From Magnetococcales bacterium (GTDB lineage Bacteria > Pseudomonadota > Magnetococcia > Magnetococcales > JADGCL01), in assembly GCA_015229005.1 (NCBI GenBank), contig JADGCL010000002.1:22668-86667 (forward strand): a DNA stretch of 64,000 nt. Reading direction: 5' to 3'. Positions within the stretch are counted from its first letter, which is position 1. The number at the start of each line of letters is the position of its first letter. The notes beneath the pieces were generated by a model. It saw nothing but the letters and a program-made list of their open reading frames with translations. It searched no databases and had not been told where the DNA came from. Both the position numbers and the translations under genes were made by a program. Shown piece after piece: positions 20,947 through 28,578 of this stretch.

Positions 20947-23111
20947 TCCTCGGGAAGCTCACGGATGACCTTTTCCGCTTCGTCCGAGTGGGCAAATTCG
21001 TTGAGATAGACCAGGAGCCGGTTGTCCACCAGGCGGAAGAGACGAATCTCCGCCGGCCCGATCCGCTCCACCATCTCGCCAAGGCGATGCTCCAATACCT
21101 CCACCCCCTCGTCCTGGGTCAGAATCATCAACTGGATGCTGAACCCCTGCCCCTCGCCATAGAGCCACTCGTGGGAAGCCAGGATCGCGTCCCGATACCG
21201 GTCCGCCGGCATCAAGTAGGGCGATCCCCTCTCCCGGATGGCCGCACCCCCGGAGTCCGGACCTACTCCACCACTGCCACCGGCCACCGACGCCAGGGTA
21301 ATGCTCCCCACCCGGGTCGTCGTGACGGCGCTCTGGCCACCCCCCGCCGTCGCCACCCCGACCAGGGTCCCCTCCCCACCCTCCGTTTCGACGGCGATGA
21401 ACTCCTGGGCCGGCAACTCCGGCTCCCCCCTGCCGACATCTTCCGCCAACGCTGCCACCGAATGCAGAGCCACACCGGCCTCCGACCTCTCGATTGCGAC
21501 CCGCTGCGGCAATCGCGATACGGGACGAACCGTCGGCGGGCGGAGCGCCATCGCCGGCGCCAGAGTAGCTGCCAGAGCAGGTGCCAGAGCAGGCGCCGGT
21601 AGACGCGCCGGAGCCGGGATCGTCCCGGAAGTCGGCGGGACAACCGTCGCCGATCTGCCGGCCACCGCCGGGGCCGATGCCGGCAGGGCGGACTTCACCA
21701 GGGCCGGAGACGACGCCAGCGATGCGGTCACTACCGGCAAGGCGGTGACGGTTCTCTCTCCGGGAGAAACCCAGGAACTCTCGATGGCTGGTCCCGACGT
21801 TCCATTGGTCCCCTGTTTCCGGGAAGAACCCGTACCCGCCTCCCGAAGGGCATCGGCCAAACGGGCCAACTGCACGGCCTGGGCCGCCCCCGCGCCGGGG
21901 AACTCCCCTCCCCCCTCGGCACCCACCCGTCCGGCGGCGGGGAGTGCCGCCGCCGGAGGTGAAAGCTCCGGAAGTGATGGCCTTGCCGCCTCCAAGCGCC
22001 GACGAACCCCCTCCTCGGCGGCATCGATGGCACTCATCTCCGGGAGAGCCGGCGCACCAACCGGGGCAACCTCGGGCCTGGGGGGCAGCTTTCCCCGAAA
22101 GACCGGAGGCTGGGAACGAGACTTGCCGCCAGCTCCGGTCAAGCCCCCTTCCCGGACGACATTTGCCTCTGCGACGCTCTCCGCCACAGGATCGGCAGCA
22201 AGCCGTATCGGCGCCGAAAGAAGGGCGGTCGTCACGGGGACCATTACCAGAAGGCCGGCAGCAATCAGGACGGGACGGCGCCAGGCCTGGAACCAACGGG
22301 GGGAGAAATCACAGGAACGGAGCGCCATGACGACCTCTCCGTAGCCCACCTGCCGCCGGCTGGCGGCAAAGGCGGCCATCATCGCCTTGTGGGCAAGAAT
22401 GTTGATGCGCCGCAGGCTGCCTCCGGAGTGCCAGCGAATGGCCCGGATCGCTGCCTGGGAGAAGAGGTGGGGTCCACGATAACCGCAACCACGCAGACGG
22501 GTCTGGAGATAGTGATCCAGTTCATGGCCCGAAAGCGCATGGATGTAGAAACGGCTGGTGATCCGCTCACGAATCTGTCTGCTCTCGGGGCCGGCCAGAA
22601 GCTGGTCGAGCTCCGGCTGCCCGAACAGGACAACCTGGAGGAGTTTCCGGCGCTCAGTTTCGAGATTGCACAGGAGCCGCACCTCCTCCAGGGTGGCGAG
22701 AGGCATCCCCTGCGCCTCCTCGACGAAAAGAACGACCTGGCGTCCCTCGGCATGGCGTTCGATGAGACAACTCTGGAGCCTGTGCAACAACTGATAGCGA
22801 TCGTGGCCCCCCCCGGGCGGAATCGCACCAAGCTCGGAGAGAACGGCAGGCAGGATGTGTTCCGGTCCGAGATTGGGGTAGAAGAGGTAGAGGGTCTCCA
22901 CCTTCTCCGGCAAGCGCTCCATGAGGGTCCGGCAGATGAGGGTCTTGCCGCTCCCCACCTCGCCCACGACCTTGATCAGCCCCTCGCCGTTCTCAATGGC
23001 GCTTTGCAAACGCTCGAGGATGACCCCACGATTCCCCCCCTCGTAAAAAAAATCGACCTCGGGGGTAATGGCAAACGGGACTCTTTGCAGGCCAAAGTGT
23101 TCCAGGTACAT
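20862..23111 (-). CDS. ExeA/MshM-type AAA ATPase with TM segment and extended C-terminus
   Basis: MYLEHFGLQRVPFAITPEVDFFYEGGNRGVILERLQSAIENGEGLIKVVGEVGSGKTLICRTLM (Walker A GEVGSGKT), VVLFVEEAQGM; TM at LIAAGLLVMVPVTTALL. Confidence 0.9.
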   Translation of the reverse strand: MYLEHFGLQRVPFAITPEVDFFYEGGNRGVILERLQSAIENGEGLIKVVGEVGSGKTLICRTLMERLPEKVETLYLFYPNLGPEHILPAVLSELGAIPPGGGHDRYQLLHRLQSCLIERHAEGRQVVLFVEEAQGMPLATLEEVRLLCNLETERRKLLQVVLFGQPELDQLLAGPESRQIRERITSRFYIHALSGHELDHYLQTRLRGCGYRGPHLFSQAAIRAIRWHSGGSLRRINILAHKAMMAAFAASRRQVGYGEVVMALRSCDFSPRWFQAWRRPVLIAAGLLVMVPVTTALLSAPIRLAADPVAESVAEANVVREGGLTGAGGKSRSQPPVFRGKLPPRPEVAPVGAPALPEMSAIDAAEEGVRRRLEAARPSLPELSPPAAALPAAGRVGAEGGGEFPGAGAAQAVQLARLADALREAGTGSSRKQGTNGTSGPAIESSWVSPGERTVTALPVVTASLASSPALVKSALPASAPAVAGRSATVVPPTSGTIPAPARLPAPALAPALAATLAPAMALRPPTVRPVSRLPQRVAIERSEAGVALHSVAALAEDVGRGEPELPAQEFIAVETEGGEGTLVGVATAGGGQSAVTTTRVGSITLASVAGGSGGVGPDSGGAAIRERGSPYLMPADRYRDAILASHEWLYGEGQGFSIQLMILTQDEGVEVLEHRLGEMVERIGPAEIRLFRLVDNRLLVYLNEFAHSDEAEKVIRELPEEWRQSRPMIRSLPWIRSSIGRLARVGSS

Positions 23112-23467
23112 GGCGACCTTCCTTCCCAGCGACGACGACCGGTCGAACCCGGGATGAGACCCGGACGGGAAGCAACCCGAATGGGGCTCCCGGACCAGGG
23201 CCAGCGACACCAAGCAAGCCCTATGCCGCAATCACTCCTGTCTCAAGGGTCATACGGGGAAAGTGGAAAGGCAGAAAAGACGCGGCAACCCGTCGAAAAA
23301 CGGACCACATTTTCCGAAGATAAAGGCCAATGGAAACCCAGAGGGAAAAAAAGCCGGCGACCCGCAGACAAACGCGCCACCCCCCGCCGGAAACGGCGGA
23401 CGGCGTCAACTGAAGGACTTGAAACATCGACATCGGAAGGATCGGAACAGCCGGGGGGAAAAGAATT

Positions 23468-23836
23468 CTACCCTTGTTTCCTCAGAAGAAACGACTCGCG
23501 CCGCTGCATCCCGCCATACTCGAAACGCATCGCCTGCAACCGCCGGTTCTCCGCCAGCAACTGCCGGGCGATCTCCGAACGGTGGGTCGCAAGCGCCGCC
23601 GTGATCGCCGGCAGGCGCTCCAACAACCCCGTCAACCGACGTTTCACCCCCAACGGCGCCTTCCGCCCGGAGGCAACCCGCGCCTCGTGGTCCTGAACCA
23701 GCCCAAGAACCGCCGACTCCCACTCCTGCGCCATCGCCCCGACGCTCTCGCCGTCAAGAAGCTCCGGCCTCTCCAGAAGCCTCGCCAACTCCTCCAGACG
23801 CCCCAGGGTCGTCTCCATCGTCACGGCTCCGTCCAT
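23468..23836 (-). CDS. Hypothetical, FliT-like flagellar chaperone by position
   Basis: Helical ~120-aa product directly downstream of the fliS genes; start chosen at MDGAVTMETTLGRL. Confidence 0.5.
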   Translation of the reverse strand: MDGAVTMETTLGRLEELARLLERPELLDGESVGAMAQEWESAVLGLVQDHEARVASGRKAPLGVKRRLTGLLERLPAITAALATHRSEIARQLLAENRRLQAMRFEYGGMQRRESFLLRKQG

Positions 23837-23856
23837 CGGCGACGCCCCCCTCCGGG

Positions 23857-24300
23857 TCACATACTGCTCACTCGCAGCTGACCTGCCTGACCGGCCGAGG
23901 GGGCAGCCCCCCCCGTCCCCAAACCCTGGCTCTTCACCTGCCGGACCGCCTCCCGCCACCCTTCCAACAAGGTGTTGAGATGCTTGATGACGATGCGGAT
24001 CGGCTCCATATCCTGGGCGATGTTGGCATGGGTCAACTGGTCCAGCATATAGCCGTAAAGCTCGAAAAGCTGAAGCGCCAGATCGCCGCCCTTCTCGAAG
24101 TCCAGGGTACTCTGCAGCTCGGCGATGATCGCCAGCCCACGCCTGAGGGCCATCTTGTGATCCGCGAGCTTCTTCTCCTCCTTCAAGACCAGGGAACGCT
24201 CCAGAAACCGGATCGCCCCCTCGTAGAGAAGCAGCAACAGATCCTCCCGCGAGGCCGTATTGGCGCGCGACGTCTTATAGCGTTTCAACCCATAGGACAT
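23857..24300 (-). CDS. fliS: Flagellar export chaperone FliS (copy B)
   Basis: MSYGLKRYKTSRANTASREDLLLLLYEGAIRFLERSL...LDFEKGGDLALQLFELYGYMLDQLTHANI. Confidence 0.93.
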   Translation of the reverse strand: MSYGLKRYKTSRANTASREDLLLLLYEGAIRFLERSLVLKEEKKLADHKMALRRGLAIIAELQSTLDFEKGGDLALQLFELYGYMLDQLTHANIAQDMEPIRIVIKHLNTLLEGWREAVRQVKSQGLGTGGAAPSAGQAGQLRVSSM

Positions 24301-24310
24301 GCGTTTGTCC

Positions 24311-24694
24311 TTACGGAATTCCGGCAGTTTTGGCCCCGCGCCACCCCTCCAGGAGGGTCCGCAACTGCTCGACCACACGCTGGATGTACGGGACCTCGTG
24401 AGTCAACTCGGCCTGTGCCAGACTGTCCAGCATGAAGGCGTACAGATCATCCAGCTGCGACGGGACCGCCCCCCCCCTCTCGAAATCCAGGGTCTTGCGA
24501 AACTCCTCGATGATCCGCCGACCGCGCCCCAACCGCTCCTTGAAGGAGGCCACCTGCCCCGCCTCACAGGCCGCTATCGCCTCGTCGAGGAACCGGATCG
24601 CCCCCTCGTAGAGCCGAATCAAGATATCCAGTTGTGTCAGCACTTCCCCTTCCGCCGCCGCAGGCGAACCCCCTTCTGCCGCATTCCTCTCCAT
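24311..24694 (-). CDS. FliS-family chaperone (copy A)
   Basis: VLTQLDILIRLYEGAIRFLDEAIAACEAG...RKTLDFERGGAVPSQLDDLYAFMLDSLAQAEL: FliS-like, paralogue of the adjacent gene. Confidence 0.85.
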   Translation of the reverse strand: MERNAAEGGSPAAAEGEVLTQLDILIRLYEGAIRFLDEAIAACEAGQVASFKERLGRGRRIIEEFRKTLDFERGGAVPSQLDDLYAFMLDSLAQAELTHEVPYIQRVVEQLRTLLEGWRGAKTAGIP

Positions 24695-24846
24695 AACAGG
24701 CTCCAGTTCCTCGAAAAAGACACCGGCCCACCCGCCCGCCCCCTCCGGGAAGGACCCTCCGGACCGCTGGCGAGGATCGAGACCACCCCGCCAACCCCGT
24801 AAAAGGCCCCCAACTCCTCCCCTCCTGGCAGCCGGGATCCCGACAA

Positions 24847-26424
24847 CTATAGCTTGGCCAACGTCGATTGCAAGGATCCTGCCGAACCATTCATATTGTT
24901 GATCATTTGTTCCAGATTGGAAAACTTCAGCGTCAATTGCTCCCGAACCCGCTCCAGACGCTTCTGTTCCTTCTCGATACTGTCGTTCAGACGGGTGATG
25001 CGCGAATCCAGACCATCGGTCTTCCCAGTCAAGGAACCGTCGGTGCTGTTCGTGATCGACTCGACCAGGGTCTCCATCCGATAGGCAAGACCCGGCTTGT
25101 TCCCCGTCCCAACTTCAGTCTGAGTGTTGGTGAAGAGGGTCTTCACCGCATCGAAATAATTGTCGAGCGCCGTATCCAGCGTCGTCGAGTCGAAACTGAG
25201 CTTCCCGGTCTTGGAGTCGGTCCGCAACCCGATCTCCGCGAGAAGCGAGTAGGGCGTCAACGCATCCCCGCTCAAGTCGGCCTCGGCGGTGGGCGTGTTC
25301 AACTCGTTGCGCAGCGAGGCGACGATCCCCCGCGCCAGAGAGGCCCCCTGGAAGGCCCCCTCCTTCTTGCTGTTGATATAATCGATGATGTCGTTGAACG
25401 CCGTCGTGAAGCTCTCCAGCGTCTCCTTCATCGTGGTCTTGTCGTTCTCGATCGAGATGGTCACCGGCGCCGCAGTCACATCCTTGAGACTGAGCGTCAC
25501 CCCGGTCAATACCCCGGTAACCGTATTGGTCTTGCTGGAAACGGAGACCCCGTTCACCATCAAGGCCGCGTTCTGCCCGATCCCCTCGTGACGCCGCTCG
25601 AAATCGGCAGTAACGATGGATTTGGCCGCCGTGTTGAAGGAGAGATTGGCGGAGTTGACCAGAACCCGCTGGTCCTTCTCGTTCAGGGAGCCATCGGCAC
25701 CCAGTGCCGGCGTCTCGGTGACGGCAGTGCCAGCACCGTTGTCGGTGAACACCCCCCCGTTGTAATCCGTGTCGGCAAGACCGGTGTCCTTGGAGACCAG
25801 CATCAGGCGATAGCTCGTCCCGTCGTTCAGGACAGACGCCGAAACCCCCTTGCCGCTCTCGTCATCGCCAGCGCCGCTGTCGTTCACCCCGTCGGGACCA
25901 TACGACCAATTGATCGCGTTGATCATGTTGGCCAGGTCCTGCAACGTCTCCCCGCCGACCAGCGGCCCGAATTGACCTCCGGCGGTGGAATCGTAGAGCT
26001 TGCCATTGTAGTAGAACGAGAAGGTCGATCCCAGGTCCAGGGTATCCGTACTCGTGATCGTCTTGGTCGGATCACCTCCCGCCGCCTTCATGATCTGCGC
26101 CGAGTGGGTCGCAAGCTGGCTCACTTCGACCACGTGATACCCGGCGGAGGCCGTGCTGTCAGCGGTGATGGCAACCTTGTCGCTGTCCGAACTCGTCGCC
26201 GTATGCGGCGCCCAGGCGCTCACGTCCTGAAGCTCGGTGGCCTTGGTCTCCAGGGCCAGGAGCTTGGTCTTGAGATCGCCGAAGGCGCTCTTCTGGCTGT
26301 TGTAGTAGGCCTTGTCCTGCTGCAGATCCTTCAGCCGGGTCTGCTGCGCGGCCACGAGCTGGTCAACGATATCGGACGGCAGCCCGCTCGCCAATCCACC
26401 GAAGGTTACGTTGCCCAGTGCCAT
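24847..26424 (-). CDS. fliD: Flagellar filament capping protein FliD
   Basis: NVTFGGLASGLPSDIVDQLVAAQQ N-terminus, GTSYRLMLVSKDTG, C-terminal LNDSIEKEQKRLERVREQLTLKFSNLEQMINNMNGSAGSLQSTL. Confidence 0.93.
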   Translation of the reverse strand: MALGNVTFGGLASGLPSDIVDQLVAAQQTRLKDLQQDKAYYNSQKSAFGDLKTKLLALETKATELQDVSAWAPHTATSSDSDKVAITADSTASAGYHVVEVSQLATHSAQIMKAAGGDPTKTITSTDTLDLGSTFSFYYNGKLYDSTAGGQFGPLVGGETLQDLANMINAINWSYGPDGVNDSGAGDDESGKGVSASVLNDGTSYRLMLVSKDTGLADTDYNGGVFTDNGAGTAVTETPALGADGSLNEKDQRVLVNSANLSFNTAAKSIVTADFERRHEGIGQNAALMVNGVSVSSKTNTVTGVLTGVTLSLKDVTAAPVTISIENDKTTMKETLESFTTAFNDIIDYINSKKEGAFQGASLARGIVASLRNELNTPTAEADLSGDALTPYSLLAEIGLRTDSKTGKLSFDSTTLDTALDNYFDAVKTLFTNTQTEVGTGNKPGLAYRMETLVESITNSTDGSLTGKTDGLDSRITRLNDSIEKEQKRLERVREQLTLKFSNLEQMINNMNGSAGSLQSTLAKL

Positions 26425-26693
26425 CGCCGTCTCCCATCCCCGACCCGATCATCCGATACCCCGACAGGAGGCCCCCCCGAGGCCCGACTCCCCTTCCGCG
26501 AACACGGACCCCGTGTCGCGAAGGGCGGTCCCGAACCCCCTCCTCCCCAGCCAACGACCCCACCCCCTCTCTCTTCCATCGGCCATCGGCCACACCGACT
26601 TGAGAAGTATCCTCCCCCCACCCGAACCCGCCCCCGGCGGGGCCGCACCGGGACCGAGGCCGCAAACGGGCATCGATCCCCTCCCGAAAGAGA

Positions 26694-27542
26694 TCATCCC
26701 AGAAGTTGCAGCGCCAACTGCGGCTGCTGATTCGCCTGCGCCAGGACCGCCGTGCCGGCCTGCTGCAAGATCGCATTCCGGGTCAGGGTCGCCGTCTCCG
26801 CCGCGATGTCGGCATCCATGATCCGCGACCGCGCCGCCGACATGTTCTCGACCACGTTCGACAGGTTCTGGATCACCGACTCGAACCGGTTCTGCACCGC
26901 GCCCAGGGTCGCCCGCAGATCGGAGATCGAGTTCAGGGCGTTGGTCAGCTTGCTCAGGGCGGACTCCGCCTTGGCGGTGGTGCTGATGGTGATGTTGGAG
27001 ATCATCGTCCCGTCGGTCGACAAGGCCCCAACCCCCAAAGCGGAGGCGTGCGCAGCGCCGATGGAGAGCTTGATCGTCTGGTTCTCTTCCGTCCCCACAT
27101 GGAAGGCCTGACCGGTGAATCCCCCGGAGAGCAGCGGCGTCTTGTTGAACTCCACATCCGTGGCGATCCGTTGAATCTCCTGGACCAGCTGATCGACCTC
27201 TTTCTGAAGATCGGCCCGGTCGGACGAATTGTAGGTGGAGTTCGCCGACTGCACCGCCAGTTCCCGGATCCGCTGCAGGGCGTTGGTCGTCTGATCCAGC
27301 GCCCCTTCGGCCACCTGCGCCAACGAGATACCGTCGTTGGCATTGCGGATCGCCTGGTTCAGACCCCGGACCTGCGAGGTCATCCGCGCGGAAATGGCCA
27401 GACCTGCGGCGTCATCCTTGGCCGAGTTGATCCGGAGACCGGAGGAGAGTCGCGCAAAGGTCTGACCCAACTGCCCGGTCGACACGTTGAGGTTTCTCTG
27501 GGCGTTCAGCGAAGCGACGTTTGTATTGATGAACAAAGGCAT
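26694..27542 (-). CDS. fliC: Flagellin (282 aa, compact form)
   Basis: MPLFINTNVASLNAQRNLNVSTGQLGQTFARLSSGLRINSAKDDAAGLAIS...; C-terminal ENMSAARSRIMDADIAAETATLTRNAILQQAGTAVLAQANQQPQLALQLLG. Confidence 0.97.
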   Translation of the reverse strand: MPLFINTNVASLNAQRNLNVSTGQLGQTFARLSSGLRINSAKDDAAGLAISARMTSQVRGLNQAIRNANDGISLAQVAEGALDQTTNALQRIRELAVQSANSTYNSSDRADLQKEVDQLVQEIQRIATDVEFNKTPLLSGGFTGQAFHVGTEENQTIKLSIGAAHASALGVGALSTDGTMISNITISTTAKAESALSKLTNALNSISDLRATLGAVQNRFESVIQNLSNVVENMSAARSRIMDADIAAETATLTRNAILQQAGTAVLAQANQQPQLALQLLG

Positions 27543-27648
27543 GATCGGCTTCCTCTCGTAAGATTTCCTTCCGCGCTACTTGCCGGCGGCGTCCAGCCTG
27601 CGCATTCGGCGATTCGCGGACCTGTTCGATTCCCTTTGGAAATCTCGG

Positions 27649-28143
27649 TTAACGTCCTCCACTTACCGCCCGGCCCCTCCTGGTCCGGACCTGCTTCTCT
27701 TCCCGGTAGGTCGACCGCATCTCATCCGGGATCAAGGGCTGCCTCGGCGAATACTCCTTGAACAGGATCTGCCGCCCCTGGCGATTGCCGGCATTGACGA
27801 CCACCGGTCCAGCAAGGTTGGTCCGCATGTCCTCGGGCCGTCCCTCCGGGATCGTCACCAGGGTGAAGACCTCCACATCCTCCCGCCGCTCCAGGCCGAT
27901 CGCCTCCGCATCCTGATCGGAGACGACAAACTCCAGATCCTTGAAGAAGTCGAAAGGATCGATGACGATGAACGCAATCTCGGGCTCGTCCACCGACTGC
28001 AACCAAAAGAACGAGGAGTCATCCCCATACGGAAAGAGGAGGTACCGGCGGCTCATGGGGAACCCCAACAGTCCCTCGTTCAGTTGGATGATGTCCTCCT
28101 CACTGAATTCCAGCGTCCCAAATCGGGTTCCCTGAATCTCCAT
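27649..28143 (-). CDS. fliW: Flagellar assembly factor FliW (copy 1)
   Basis: MEIQGTRFGTLEFSEEDIIQLNEGLLGFPMSRRYLLFPYGDDSSFFWLQSVDEPEIAFIVIDP. Confidence 0.95.
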   Translation of the reverse strand: MEIQGTRFGTLEFSEEDIIQLNEGLLGFPMSRRYLLFPYGDDSSFFWLQSVDEPEIAFIVIDPFDFFKDLEFVVSDQDAEAIGLERREDVEVFTLVTIPEGRPEDMRTNLAGPVVVNAGNRQGRQILFKEYSPRQPLIPDEMRSTYREEKQVRTRRGRAVSGGR

Positions 28144-28578
28144 GGTCTTCCGACTCTCCGATAGAAGTTTCGGACCTTGGGGCCTTGCCCCCTCCACTTC
28201 GGTCCACCGGCCTGCAGGTCTCTCTCTGTGATTCCGATTCCAGTCGATCTCTCCAATGATTCAATGCAATCGCTTCCCACTCTTTCCGGCTCCGCTCTTC
28301 CGGGACCCTCCCCTGGCCGATCCCCCCCTGCAATCCTCTCGTTGTAATCTACAGAAAGTCTTTCTATTCACATACCGTGCCGATAATTTTTACCTGAACA
28401 ATCCACCCGTTTCCCACTTCCCCGGGCCAAAATTGCCCCCTCCGCGCCTTCCGTCCAACCTTCCCTTCCCCCTTCTCTTCGGGAGCGGAAAAATTTTCCG
28501 CCCCCGTCGTCGCTTCTTTACCGGCGGGGTCGGGAAAAGGGCACAACCGGCCCCCTCCCCGACCCGACCACCGGCAAA

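Noticed and set aside
28379-28386. GCCGATAA sigma-28 -10-like sequence
   Set aside because: It points along the plus strand, where no flagellar gene follows, and the -35 spacing is wrong.
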